Shown: positions 50,107-61,400, numbered from the stretch's first letter. The stretch: DNA of 64,000 bases from Bicyclus anynana (GCF_947172395.1 NC_069102.1:4866442-4930441), one strand, 5' to 3'. Translations and numbers: made by a program. The notes: generated by a model not told the origin, from the letters alone.

Positions 50107-53100
50107 CATTATATGTTTTGTTATATATTGTATATCTCACTGAATTATATCAAATCATTTTAAATTTGCTTGTTGATTTATTATATTTTACTTGATAAAA
50201 TAATTAGTTGAATTATTTTATTATTAGGTAATTATTTATGCGTCAACTTTTGTATTCCAATGGCACACACATAGAATATATTAAAAATTCTGTAATATTA
50301 ATTTATTTGCTGAATATTATCAAAGATTTTTTTTTATCTGCCACTACAGTTTTGTATGTCATTAAATTTCGAGTAAATTTCAAGGAGATAGTACAATGAA
50401 TGCGAAACAATAAATGGCGCTCGACAGTGTCGCAACTAGACCGCAAACACAACCAATTTTTCTCCATATGTTTTTTTTTACAAAATTTAATGTCTAGCAC
50501 CAAAATTTAGAATCGAACACTATTATAGATACCTAAACTTTTCGACTGAGCTAAGAGGGTGCAATTTATGTCCACGTGGAAACTAGCAACAAATATTTTG
50601 GCCGGTCTGAAATACAACTTGCACATTCATAGATATATTAAAAACTTCTATAGAGATTTTCTACAAGTTGATATGCTTACAACTTAACTCTTGCCTAACT
50701 TCACTCTCAAGTTAACACAAAGAAGTCGTCAAGTCGACAATTTTAGATTATTATTATTATTAAAAAGTTGATCTGTTGTATCTAAGTTGATTATAGAATA
50801 AAAGTGGAATATAAGATACATGACCTCTCCTAAATAACGTTTTATGAGTGAATCATAAGTTGATTTATCGTATTCAAGTTGATTGAAAATCGACAGTGAA
50901 ATACAATTTCTACCTCTTTATAAACGATTTTTGAATTTATAAGTTGATCTCTCGTTTTATATATTAGTCGATTGAAAAATAACACGTCTCGTTAGCGTCA
51001 CTCATAAATGTAGTTATAAACGATTCATAAGTGTATCTATTTGTATCTCCAGAATTGGTATTTTTTTTAATGTTTAAATATCTAAGGGTATAAAAAAGCA
51101 AGTTATCAGACAGGCCAAAACAGTTTGGTCTACACAAGCTACAAAGTACAATATGTTGAACAATATACAGTGGGTGGTGTTATTAGAGTGGGATCTAGTT
51201 GCACACCGCATATGGAGCACATAACATAGAACGCCGAAGCCAGATTGCACAGTGCACAATTGCATCGGTATAACAAGCTTACTTCATGTTATAATACATA
51301 CGACGCTCCACCACTAGGTAAGGATGTGACAATTGATATACAGTGACCGTTGATATATAACACTAAAGATAAACAGTTCATTAAATAAAAAAAATCCCAT
51401 ATCAGAATCTCACTTTATAAATGCTTTTTGTAATGGTATTTATACTATTTAAAAATGTAAAGGATTAATTTGAATGAGGCATCAATGATGCGTATTGTAG
51501 ATGCGCAACCCCCACTGCTACTTATGTAACAAGAATGATTAAAGTTGAAAAATTAATTAAAGTCATCAGTAGAAGTTGACCAAAGTCATGATGAATATTA
51601 TTTCACGATCAACCGTTAACATCACTCACATATTCTTGTGCTTAATTTGCAAACATCCTTTGGACACTTCTAATGTGAAACTGCATATCTTTGGCTTTAT
51701 ATATCAACGGTTTTTGTTCAATCCGTTACAAAAAGTTGTGGAACGATTAGAAAATGCTTTACGACCACAAAAATACATCCTATTATAAATATGAGAAAGA
51801 TTCATCCAATTTTACATTTTCACGTCGTGTCCAAACATAGCGACTGAAGCTAAACTATACATACATATTATAAGAATGCAGCGATTTATATATCGAAACA
51901 TGACTGATTGTGATAATACTTACAATCTAAGATACGAGTTATTTGAGTTATTTCTTATATACAGACAATATCAATTCAGTTATGTCATTATCGCAATCAT
52001 TAAGTATTCAAACAGTGTTTAAAAAAAAGGAATATATACCTCACATGAATTTGTAAGTATACACTATGTTAGCTTCGATTCTACCCCCATATTAAAGCCC
52101 CAAATAGGATTGAAACCAACATAGAATATATCGACACACTCACTGGATTAAAACAAAAATTCAAGAAATAAAAGTTTTTGGATTGTTAATTTTTTTTTTT
52201 GACTTATCACATATTTAGTTATCATAATTATGTGATATTTTTCGTGCCAATGATTTTGTCTGTATATATACAAAATAACCTTGTATATTTTTGCTTTATT
52301 CCTCTCGTAAGGAAACTTTGAACCTGTCCGCTTTGTTTGGAAGCGACATTGGAATTTCTTTATGAATAAGACATTATTAATACGTCAACTTCTATTCCAT
52401 TAACCTTTTGTATTTTTGACCTGGCACATCAACTTTTATTGTCTATGGACGCAAAATTTCATTTTCATTGTGACACACCTTTCGCTTCATAGACAAATTG
52501 AAAGTTGAATTGCCAGGTAAAAAAAAATATTTAATGCAACTTTGTAAAGGCTTTATATAAAGTCCCGTAACAAACATATTTGATTGTTATAAAAGGTCTT
52601 GCAAAAGAAATCGACGGATGAAAAAATGGTTGAGTAATCATAAAAATTGCGATTTTACTCTTCCAAAGTATCATTTGAATGAGAAATTGCAACATCAATG
52701 TCTAATTGTTTGAAAAAAATCCAAAATTAAGTTATAAAACCTAAATTCAAGTAATTTTTTTTTCAATTCAATTTGCCACCAATACATGGTTTTAACAATT
52801 CAAAAAAGAAATCAGTTTAAAAGTTAGTTTTATTTCTCTCATGCAAATGATGTGAAAATCATAACTTTTGTGGTTACATCAATAACTAAACGACGTTGCG
52901 TTTACCGACCGACAGTTTAAGTCACACATTTGACATTCAATGTTTATTAACTAAAATAAGTCAATTTTATTTTTTAATGTCAAATGAGCTTTATTTATTT
53001 AAAGTTAGCAAAATCTTAATAGCTCGAAACTTTAGCTAGAGTTGTAGGTGTTTTTTTAATGAATAGCATTTGATAGATAAAACACTATCAATTGAGTAAA

Positions 53101-53266
53101 CCCATAAAAGAAAGTGCATACTACTGTTCGTAAAGTAAATTAAATCATTTTTTTGACACCTACAAAATGGCTAAATCTCACATTTGCGGTGTTAAACGTC
53201 AAAGTATATCCTATAGAGATTTGATATTGGTAGTATCGGTCAACGCAACGTGGTCAGTTGGTGACG

Positions 53267-53378
53267 GTGTGTGGGGTAGTCTGTACCGCTAGCTATGGTG
53301 TGGGGTAGTCTGTACCGCTAGCTGTAGTGTGTGGGGTAGTCTGTACGGCTAGCTGTGGTGTGGCGGAGTCTAGTAGAG
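53267..53378. repeat. minisatellite (29-31 bp) reaching the Gao stop codon
   Basis: GTGTGGGGTAGTCTGTACCG plus CTAGCT… occurs three times. A fourth, truncated unit (GTGTGGCGGAGTCTAGTAG) contains the stop codon of Gao. The array forms the first ~100 bases of the Gao 3' UTR. Confidence 0.8.
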
Positions 53379-53557
53379 GCCGCACCCGCGCAGGTTGTTG
53401 GCGATGATGACGTCAGTGACGGCGTCGAACACGAACTGTATGTTGTTGGTGTCGGTGGCGCACGTCATGTGGCAGTAGATCTCCTTGGTGGTGGACTTGT
53501 TCTTCGCCTCGAACTGGGCTTGGATGTACGCCGCCGCCTCGCCGTACTCTTGCGCAC
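53370..53557 (-). CDS. Galphao: Gao last coding exon
   Basis: Acceptor TACGATTCAG, then AQEYGEAAAYIQAQFEAKNK … TCATDT … NNLRGCGLY and TAG at 53372-53370. It includes a TGACGTCA (53408-53415) that is simply coding. Confidence 0.95.
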
Positions 53558-56500
53558 CTGAATCGTACAAAAAACGTTAGTCAAGTTTGAAATGTTAGAG
53601 TGAGTGAGAATGAGCTTAGATTTGGTATATATCTTGTACTAAAAGCGATAGTTTTTGGCCGATTTTGTACACTATTCAACTCTACACAAAAAAGTATTTA
53701 TACGAAGCTCTTTAACTGACGAACACGATTGCAATTATGAAACATTGATACTACAGATTTTATTTATCGCATTCAATCGTTAATCATATACTTTGACATA
53801 AAAGTAACGTCTAGCCGAGGTAGATCCTACACAATAATTGGTCTGAGATCTATTGGTAAACAGCATAAAAATCAATTCAGTACTCTTTCGAGTTTATTGC
53901 GAAAAGACAGACAGACAAAGACGCAGAGGACTTTGTTTTACACATATTGTTTTACTTGATTATCGCAACAATAACAGATACCAATTTCCCTTTGTCCAAA
54001 CAAACAAAGCGAATAGTACTTGTAGAGCTTACTGTGCCGTGGGAGACTAACATTCCGAATCCAAATTCTTCAGCAAGAAGATCAGCTTCTTTGGATACTG
54101 AATTCATTCCGAATTCAGTCTGCTCTAATAGAATCTTACCAAATTTGAATAGGTAGGAAGAACAACACGAGCAGAGAAGAGGAGTGTTGATCGATCGTCA
54201 AGGAATTCCTTAACCCTACATCCAGTATTCACAAGTCCTGGAGTTTGCTTGGTGATTTTTTCTCTACCACGCGATGGACCCGGAACCTGCACGGTGAATC
54301 CATGGAATGCCAAGATATTCGTCTCAATAAGTCAGACAGTCCTTCGACATAGGCCTCCTCTACACTTCGCCATTCTGCTTGGATTTTTTTAGTTGACACC
54401 TTTTCTTTTCGTTCTTTACAAGTTATCAATCTTGACTAAAATCACCTGATGGTAAGTGATGGTGCAATCTAAGATGAAAGTGTTAGGAATCCACACCCCT
54501 TTCGGTTTCTACACGACATCTTAACCTTTTCTGTTACTACTGGTGTTTTTCTGTCCGTTAATTTAAAAGTGTATACAAGTAATCATACCTGTGTATTCAG
54601 GGAAGCATATGGTGAGCGGGGATTTGCGTATCTTCTCCTCGAACAAGTCCTTCTTGTTGAGGAACAGGATGATGCTGGTGTCCGTGAACCACTTGTTGTT
54701 GCAGATGGAGTCGAACAGCTTCAGACTCTCCTGCATGCGGTTCTGGAAACGTCCAATTTTGGGCTTTTAATCATTGCACTAATATTATGAAGAGGTACTG
54801 TTTGTGAGATTTTAGGAGGTACTCCCTGTATGTAATGTACCAATTTTGAAAATTGTTTAACCAATAGAAAGCCACGTTATCTGTGAGTGTCATATCTCAT
54901 TTATCAGAAACTATGCGAGTGAAACCGCGGGCATCTCCTACTAAAATTTTAATATTTACATTGACACATTGCAAATTATTTGCAATGTATAATATAAATA
55001 TTTTCTATGATTTACTTTGTATGCCAAATAAATACCAGATGAGGGTATATATTCTTTATGCCGGATCTCGTAGTAATATATTGCACTACGAAGGTTAAAT
55101 TCCTTAACCTATCTTACATATTAAAAATAATTTAATTTGGTAAACACTGACGAAAAAAGTTATCTGTTTGAAGTTACGTAGGTAAACATAATAGATAACT
55201 GTAATCTTAAACTAAAGAATAATAACAATATAATGAATAAGTATAGCATGCATTATAAAGGTGAAAATGATTTGCTATATTTATTTCTTATCATTTATTT
55301 ATAAAACATTGATAATATACAATATTTAAATACTTTGTTAAATAATAACAATATAATGAATAAGTAACGTCCACTATAAAGGTTAAAATTATTTGCTTTA
55401 TTTTTTCCTATCATTAATTTATAAAACAATGATAATATAATTAATATACAATATATACAAATACATCCGACTACATGTTGTATAGCCATTAAAACATTAG
55501 AAATAGCAATTGAGCAAAGTAAAGAAACTTTCTGCCTTGTATGTCAAAAACAGTTGAGCTTTTCTATAATTTTTGTAATAAATGTAAACATCATATGAGT
55601 TGTAGAAAGTGAGATAATTACGTGAGATAATAGCGGAAAATTAGATGACCTTTGACCTTTAATAACTTATGGCCTAAACACGAGACTTTATGAGACTTTT
55701 GAGACAATTTTTGGAACACCAAAATGACGGTGTATACCTAGTTATTCAATTTCCAAGTGGACTGGACCATGTTAAAAGTATTACAGGCAGCCACTAGCAA
55801 CAGAAAGTTCAAAAAGTTCTGTTTGGAAGTTTTTTCAAAAGGTCCCATAAGTGGACGTTTATTTGCTAATATGATGATTACACTGATGATTGTGGTAAAT
55901 TCTTAACGAGATGGTTCTTTAAATTGTCAGCAATGTACATCAAATAATACCAGCTGCACTAGAAAGGTGTGTATCAGTCTTAAGCCCATACCAGTGGACG
56001 TACATTTATTAATGTGATGATTACATTAATGACTGTGGTAAAACTCTTAACAAGATAGTTTCTATTAATTGTCAGCAATGTACATCAAATAATACCAGAT
56101 GCGCTAGAGAGGTCGTCTAAAGTCTTTATCAGTGGAAGTTTATTTGCTAATATGATGATTACACTGATGATTGTAGTACACCCTTAACGAGATAGTTCTA
56201 TAAATTGTCAGCAATGTACACCAAATAATACCAGGTGTGCTAGAGAGAGGTCGTCTAAACTCCCTATCAGTGGACGTCCATTTGCTAATATGATGATTAC
56301 ACTGATGATCGTGGTAGACTCAACGAGATAGTTCTATAAATTGTCAGCAATGTACATCAAATAATACCAACGGCACTGGAGAGGTCATCTGAAGTCCCTA
56401 TCAGTGGACGTTAATTTGCTAGTATGATGATTACACTGATGATTGTGGTACACTCTCAACGCGATAGTTCTATAAATTGTCAGCAATGTACATCAAATAA

Positions 56501-57521
56501 TACCAACGGCACTGGAGAGGTCGTCTAAAGTCCCTATCAGTGGACATTAATTTGCTAATAATTATTGTGGTGGACTCTCAACGCAATAGTTCTATAAATG
56601 TCAGCAATGTACACCAATATATTTACCGTTGTCTCGTCTTCGTGCAGCACCTGGTCGTACTCCGACATGGCGACGCAGAATATGATCGCGGTCACGTCCT
56701 CGAAGCAATGGATCCATTTCTTTCTCTCCGACCGCTGACCGCCCACGTCGAACAATCTGAAACATTATACGAGTGACAGTTTTAATGTGATTGATGTTAC
56801 AGTACCAGTGACTTAAGTAAACACCCTGACAGAAACCCAGATCACTCCCAAAAAAATAACTTGTTGAATAGGATAATAATATATAAAAATCTTTTCATAT
56901 AAAGTGGCTTAAAATACACTCCAGCACCGTGATAGGCGTAGCATATACGCCCACTATGATAATACAAAGCTAAAAAGATTTTATTTGTATAAAATGTAAA
57001 TAAAATGTAAATATTTATTTGTTATAAAATGTAAGCAAAAATTATTATTATTTCAATATAATACCTAGTTAGTCGTTATACAATTTTATAATATATACTA
57101 ACATTATATAGCTGAAAAGTTTGTTTGTTTGTTTGATTGAACGCGCTAATCTTAGGAACTACTAGTCCGATTTAAAAAATTCTTTCAGCGATTCTTTCTA
57201 GATAGCCCATTTATCGAGGAAAGCTATAGGCTATATTTTATATAGCCTATAGCCTGCTTATAACCACGCGGGTGAAACCGCGCGGCGTCTGCTAGTTTAC
57301 ATAATTATAATAATGTTAGCTTTTAGAAAAACTTAGCTTTAAAATTGGAATCTATGATTTTAGTAAAACAAATTGTAGATTTTGAAACTCACTTGAAATT
57401 AAGGTTTTTGAAGGAGAAGTGCACTTCGACAATTCCGGTGGTTTTGACTCTAGTTCTTAATATATCTTGCTCGGTGGGTTGGTAATCTCTGGCACCTAAC
57501 CGGTCGAGATCGTCCAGGAAA
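53370..57521 (-). CDS. Galphao: G protein alpha-o subunit, C-terminal four exons (partial gene)
   Basis: Minus-strand exons 57521-57393, 56756-56627, 54742-54589 and 53557-53370 have lengths 129, 130, 154 and 188 (with stop) and matching phases, the conserved exon sizes of Gi/Go genes. They encode about 199 residues, roughly 156-354 of a 354-residue Go. Visible: switch I RVKTTGIVEVHF (Arg and Thr of GTP hydrolysis and Mg binding), switch II FDVGGQRSERKKW (catalytic Gln), guanine-binding NKKD and TCATDT, and the C-terminus IIANNLRGCGLY. The Cys four from the end is the pertussis-toxin-type site; NNLRGCGLY marks Go rather than Gi. The product is a membrane-associated GTPase coupling GPCRs to effectors. 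The N-terminal exons with the P-loop are not seen up to 64000. Confidence 0.96.
53640..53852. repeat. interspersed repeat 'family D', copy 2
   Basis: Matches 32690-32893 (TTTTTGGCCG, ATGAAACATTGAT, AAAGTAACG, GAGGTAGATCCT). It lies in a Gao intron. Confidence 0.5.
54113..54330 (-). repeat. interspersed repeat 'family F', copy 3
   Basis: The inverse of 12345-12540: TCAAGGAATTCCTTAACCCT, TTCTCTACCACGCGATGGAC and GCACGGTGAATCCATGGAAT. Confidence 0.55.
54412..54522 (-). mobile_element. family A SINE, truncated
   Basis: ACCTGATGGTAAGTGATGGT and ACACCCCTTTCGGTTTCTAC remain. The tRNA-like head is missing and there is an internal deletion. Confidence 0.65.
54589..54742 (-). CDS. Galphao: Gao exon (NKKD motif)
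   Basis: 154 nt, acceptor GTTTCCAG, donor ACACAG|GTATGA. It encodes NRMQESLKLFDSICNNKWF and IILFLNKKDLFEEKI, then FPEYTG (split Gly). Confidence 0.95.
54743..56626 (-). other. Gao intron with large tandem array
   Basis: AT-rich DNA (54780-55840, with a short direct repeat around AATAACAATATAATGAATAA at 55206 and 55345), then the six-copy array at 55849-56612. No ORF. Confidence 0.7.
55849..56612. repeat. tandem repeat, ~134-143-bp unit, six copies
   Basis: Units contain AGTGGACGT, CTAATATGATGATTACACTG, AATTGTCAGCAATGTACATC and AAATAATACCA blocks. The TGATGATTACA-type block starts at about 55866, 56009, 56147, 56285, 56419 and 56555 (the last shortened). The last unit runs into the Gao switch II exon donor region. 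Confidence 0.9.
56627..56756 (-). CDS. Galphao: Gao exon (switch II)
   Basis: 130 nt, acceptor ATGTTTCAG, donor ACAACG|GTAAAT. It encodes LFDVGGQRSERKKWIHCFED and VAMSEYDQVLHEDETT. The donor lies about 15 bases from a tandem-repeat array. Confidence 0.95.
57090..57296 (+). mobile_element. Helitron-like element
   Basis: TATACTAACATTATATAGC start, GAACTACTAGTCCGATTT middle, and the end GAAACCGCGCGGCGTCTGCTAGT: a GC-rich stem followed by CTAG. The last block is quoted in part. In a Gao intron. Confidence 0.6.
57393..57521 (-). CDS. Galphao: Gao exon (switch I)
   Basis: 129 nt, acceptor TGTTTACAG, donor TTTCAA|GTGAGT. It encodes FLDDLDRLGARDYQPTEQD and ILRTRVKTTGIVEVHFSF. Its first base completes a codon (probably Tyr) begun in an exon outside the window. 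Confidence 0.95.
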
Positions 57522-58246
57522 CTGTAAACAATAACAAAATTAAATAAATCAGGAGCATATATAACATTTAGACCACCGATTCCCAAAGTGGACCAGGTGG
57601 ACCCCCAGGGGTCTACGGAAGCCTCGGCGGGGGTCTATGTTGACATGATATAAAAATGGGGGTTCACGATTTGTAACCCCCGCTTACGAAATTTTTTCTG
57701 GTTTCATACCGAATGGCTGAATTCTAAATAAAATATTTGTGAATTGATTGCTTCCTTTCGCTTGATGTGAGTAGATCAAAAAATAAAGTTGACTGAAATA
57801 AGTTTTTGCCTGAACCTGACAATAGATAAACGGGGCGGGGATCGAACTACCACCCCTCGGTGATAAGTACGACCGCTTTACCTTTGAGCTAGAGATTAAA
57901 TATTAGTGTATTTTTGAACTAAGTAGAAGGCAAATATTTCTCATATTACTTCATTGAAGAAAATAATATTTAAAATGTATCAGTCAATAGTTTATCTTAT
58001 GAAAAATGGCAGCATTTAGAATAATAAGTTAGTCAACACTGAGAACAAGTTGAAAAAAATTAAAAAATCAAATAGGTTAAACACTGTGTTCCAAGTAAAT
58101 AATGTTTTTAATAAAACAATTCTTATGTTTATAGGTAACCTAGCGATATAAAAACAATCACCATTCTGACGGCCAATGATTCATTTAACACATAACAGGG
58201 TGAAAGTTTTAATAATAAGTCTACCTTTATATAAATAAATCCCTAC
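57522..58246. other. start of upstream Gao intron
   Basis: 57570-57670 is a remnant of a transposon of the TTCCCAAAGTGG type (also near 41287). 57829-57893 is the head of a family C SINE. The rest is AT-rich with no ORF. Confidence 0.5.
57829..57893 (-). mobile_element. family C SINE head fragment
   Basis: On minus: TAGCTCAAAGGTAAAGCGGT and GGTAGTTCGATCCCC (tRNA-like A and B boxes), matching 24060-24135. The body is missing. Confidence 0.5.
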
Positions 58247-58250
58247 ATTT

Positions 58251-58281
<31 letters not shown>

Positions 58282-60182
58282 AGAAAAATCAACAGCGTTA
58301 CCAAGAATACAATTATACAATATTTCCTGTATGATACAGCCAATTACAGATTTTCCATAGTTATAACAATTTATAAAAAACACAATCTGAGAATACATTC
58401 AAGAAAAGGAAATAATAAAGAAAAAGAGAGAAAATAAAATCTCATTAAAACGTATGTATGAGTGAACGTTGGTATAAGAAATTGTGTGTGTGTGTGTGGT
58501 TGACCTTGGTGTGAGTGTGGTGTGTGTGCGTGTGTGTGTGTGTGTGTGTATGTGAAGACAGTGTGTAATTAAGTAATTAACTATTTAGTTTCCGCTAGAT
58601 GTCGCTTAAAAGTCTTTTTTGAATACCGGAATATGTCAACTTGTGCGTATAGCTTATTGTAGCTATCTGTAACTCTGGTCATTACCGAGTTCTTAGTAAA
58701 GACTTTCCTTTTATGTGGCACTTGGAATAACGTCTTTCGGCGGAGTCGAGTAGGAGCTGCTATTAATTTAAGTTTTGATAACAGGTGAGGACTATCAATA
58801 TGCCCATTTACTATATCATATAACAGTGACATATCAGCAATTTGCCTTCTCTGTCCTAAGGTTTGTAATTTATAATGGCCACAGTTGTCATCGTAATTTA
58901 GAGGAACAGTATGTGTACGAAAATTTAAGTGTTTAATAAATTTACGTTGAATTCTCTCTATATCTTCCCTTGGCTTTATATAATATGGTGACCATACACT
59001 ACTACAGTATTCTAAATTGCTGCGGACATATGCAAAATAAATAGTTTTAAGTGTATTGATATTATGAAAAGGCTTGCAGGTTCTTAATACAAATCCCAGC
59101 ATAGAGAAAGCTTTAGTGGTGATTACATCAATATGCTCATTGAAAGACATTTTGTCATCTAGTATAACTCCTAAGTCACGCGTTTTATCTACCTTAGAGA
59201 TTGTCTTTCCGTCGATACTGTAATTAAAATTCACTCTATTTTTATTTCTAGTGAAAGTTATATGCTGACATTTACCGATATTGATTTGTATTCTGTTATC
59301 TTTATAGTACTGGGAAAGTAGGTATAGGTCTTGTTGCAACTTTAAACAATCGTTAACATTTTTAATCTCTAAATAAATTTTTGTGTCATCGGCGTACATT
59401 AAAAAATTTGAATTAAGAAAGCAACTATAAATGTCATATAAATACAAATTATAAAATAGTGGTCCCAAATGAGAACCCTGTGGAACACCAGACGGGATCT
59501 CACAGAAATCAGAACGACTGCCACCAACTACAACGGCCTGTGAGCGGTTAGACAAGTAAGATTTAATCCACCTCAGAAGGTCTCCGTGAATTCCCAAATA
59601 TTCAAGTTTCTTGAGCAGGATTGTATGATCGACACGATCAAAAGCTTTCTCAAAATCTGTGTAGATCACGTCTACCTGCACGCCCTTATCCATAGAAACT
59701 AAAATGTCTTCTGTAAATGACGTTAAGTTTGTTAAAGTTGAACGACCTTTAATAAAACCATGTTGTTCTGTAGGGATTGTATTAATTAAAATAGGATATA
59801 ATGTGTTATAGATAATTTTTTCTAGCAATTTACCAAATATATTCAAAATTGAAACTGGACGATAATTTTCAACCAGGCTTTTGGTACCCTTTTTATATAT
59901 CGGCACAATATGAGCTTCTTTCCATTTAGTTGGAAAGTACCCTTCCTTTATTGATCTATTAAAAATTATTAACAAGGGTGAAATAAGAGACTTTCGCGCG
60001 GAGTTTATAAAATAAGGCGGTATTTTGTCACTCCCGGAGCTTTTAGAAGTGTCGAGCTTGATGATCAAACCGCTTATGTCATAAGCGTCAACGTGGAGTG
60101 ATTGAGAGTGTGGACATGCCTTGGTCACACCATAACTTGATTTCATTCGTCTGTTTACGATTTCTAATATTTTACAATACAT
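58247..60182 (-). mobile_element. 5'-truncated non-LTR retrotransposon (LINE) with (TAAA)n tail
   Basis: The minus strand has a reverse-transcriptase ORF, about 330 bases of 3' UTR with (CA)n runs (58480-58555 on plus), and a (TAAA)n tail at 58247-58280. An in-frame stop at 60198-60200 just upstream shows that the 5' part (endonuclease, ORF1) is missing. Confidence 0.85.
58581..60182 (-). CDS. LINE reverse transcriptase, C-terminal 533 residues
   Basis: An uninterrupted ORF with RT motifs in order: WKEAHIVPIYKKG, NYRPVSILNIFGKLLE, motif A IYTDFEKAFDRVDH (catalytic Asp), motif B SGVPQGSHLGPL, motif C MYADDTKIY (catalytic Asp pair), then thumb and tail (LRDLGVILDD-like, LEYCSSVWSPY). The enzyme copies its own RNA at a nicked target. 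YADDTK and the tail suggest the CR1/Jockey group; clade not fixed. No endonuclease domain is present, so it is not autonomous, but the intact frame implies a recent insertion. It lies antisense to + and parallel to Gao, inside its intron. Confidence 0.9.
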   Translation of the reverse strand: MYCKILEIVNRRMKSSYGVTKACPHSQSLHVDAYDISGLIIKLDTSKSSGSDKIPPYFINSARKSLISPLLIIFNRSIKEGYFPTKWKEAHIVPIYKKGTKSLVENYRPVSILNIFGKLLEKIIYNTLYPILINTIPTEQHGFIKGRSTLTNLTSFTEDILVSMDKGVQVDVIYTDFEKAFDRVDHTILLKKLEYLGIHGDLLRWIKSYLSNRSQAVVVGGSRSDFCEIPSGVPQGSHLGPLFYNLYLYDIYSCFLNSNFLMYADDTKIYLEIKNVNDCLKLQQDLYLLSQYYKDNRIQINIGKCQHITFTRNKNRVNFNYSIDGKTISKVDKTRDLGVILDDKMSFNEHIDVITTKAFSMLGFVLRTCKPFHNINTLKTIYFAYVRSNLEYCSSVWSPYYIKPREDIERIQRKFIKHLNFRTHTVPLNYDDNCGHYKLQTLGQRRQIADMSLLYDIVNGHIDSPHLLSKLKLIAAPTRLRRKTLFQVPHKRKVFTKNSVMTRVTDSYNKLYAQVDIFRYSKKTFKRHLAETK

Positions 60183-60242
60183 ACATACTTGTATGTATTA
60201 CGTACTACATACGACTTTTATCATGCGCCAAAATTTCTATAT

Positions 60243-60406
60243 CTTGGCAAGTTCGTTCGTAACACTCTCGATAATCCGCGCGGGCCGAGGGGCGTGTAGC
60301 GATGAATGAAAAATCCACGACTGATGCATCTCACTTCCACGCACGCACGATTTCAAACCCGCGCAGTCTTTTCCCCCGTCGCCCTCATATCATGGAACTT
60401 GCCAAG
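60243..60406. mobile_element. TIR element (TTGGCAAGTTC family), copy 2
   Basis: CTTGGCAAGTTC and GAACTTGCCAAG ends, 164 bp. The interior is inverted relative to 35796-35936 (CCACGACTGATGCATCTCAC). Confidence 0.7.
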
Positions 60407-60734
60407 TTATAAAATACTTAAAAGTGGCGGCGGGAGTCGATTATGTCCGATAGGTTCAACGTCTTTTGACACAGAGATATAGTCTTGTATAGCACAAAAA
60501 AGGCACAAATGGTACTATTTATCCCGATATTCCCAGAGAAAATAGATATACGTGGGTGAAACGGCGGGACATGGCTAATTAGAAAAATAATCCGCCTACG
60601 ATTGTAAAATACTTAAGGAATATATTTCGCTGATAGCTATTTATGTCTGACTGAATAAGAAACTACTTTATATTCCGTACGGTAATATTCTGTAGGTAAT
60701 TTATAAGCTCTGTTTCATTGATTTTATTTGAAAA

Positions 60735-61400
60735 CTAGCGGACGCCCGCCACTTCGTCCGCGTGGAAATCAATGTAAACTTGCAACCCATATTTCATAAC
60801 TTTAGGGGTTGAATTTTCTAAAATCTTGAATCATATTAGTATATATATTGAATTATAATATTTAGTATTTTTTATGATTTATGAACAAAATTTTAAAACT
60901 GTAACTCTAAAAAAATTTAATAAAAAAAATACAACCGACTTCAAAACCTAAAAACGTACCCACTAAACTAAAAAGCGAAAAATAACATCATAATATGTTC
61001 TACCTGCTGATCAATATGAAGGCGGTGCTAAGCCGGTGATGTAATAATTCAAGCCATTTGAATATATCTTATAGATTTAGATTTTGCAGACAGTGTTGTT
61101 TCATGTGGTCCTGTCAGAAATGGCTTAAATTAAGACAACACCGGCTAAGCACCGACTTCATACTGATCAGCAGGTACATATTATGATGTTATTTTTCGCT
61201 TTTTAGTTTAGTGGGTACGTTTTTAGGTTTTGAAGTCGGTTGTATTTTTTTTATTAAAATTTTTTAGAGTTACAGTTTTAAAATTTTGTTTTAAAACTGT
61301 AACTCTAAAAAATATCCCCTTCTCTTTTTATTTTAGGGTTTAGTCGTGACAAAGTAACACACAGACAAACAGACAGACTTACTTTCGCATTTATATGTAT
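60735..61400 (-). mobile_element. Helitron-like element interrupted by a foldback
   Basis: It begins ACTAGCGGACGCCCGCCACT like 20983 and resumes after 61290 with TAGTCGTGACAAAGTAACAC and a CAGACAAACAGACAGAC run. The inserted foldback (60884-61290) separates the halves. Confidence 0.6.
60884..61290. repeat. long inverted repeat / foldback, ~152-bp arms
   Basis: Left arm 60884-61038 and right arm 61139-61290 are complementary with about half a dozen differences, e.g. AAGCGAAAAATAACATCATA and TATGATGTTATTTTTCGCTT. About 100 bases separate them. The outer ~30 bases of each arm are the host element's sequence (TTTTAAAACTGTAACTCTAA), which then continues directly after the right arm. Confidence 0.9.

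Larger units (their letters stand above)
47715..53266. other. gene-poor region downstream of Gao
   Basis: AT-rich, with one family A SINE (48392), a CRE palindrome (48296-48303), a short TIR element (49960-50106) and diverged AAGTTGAT-type repeats (50760-51000). No ORF shows domain content. TTTATT at 52990-52995 (AATAAA on minus) is one candidate Gao poly(A) signal. Confidence 0.5.

Noticed and set aside
53355..53561. Plus-strand ORF opposite the last Gao exon (also 54569-54790 and 56540-56776)
   Set aside because: Antisense shadows of Gao exons.
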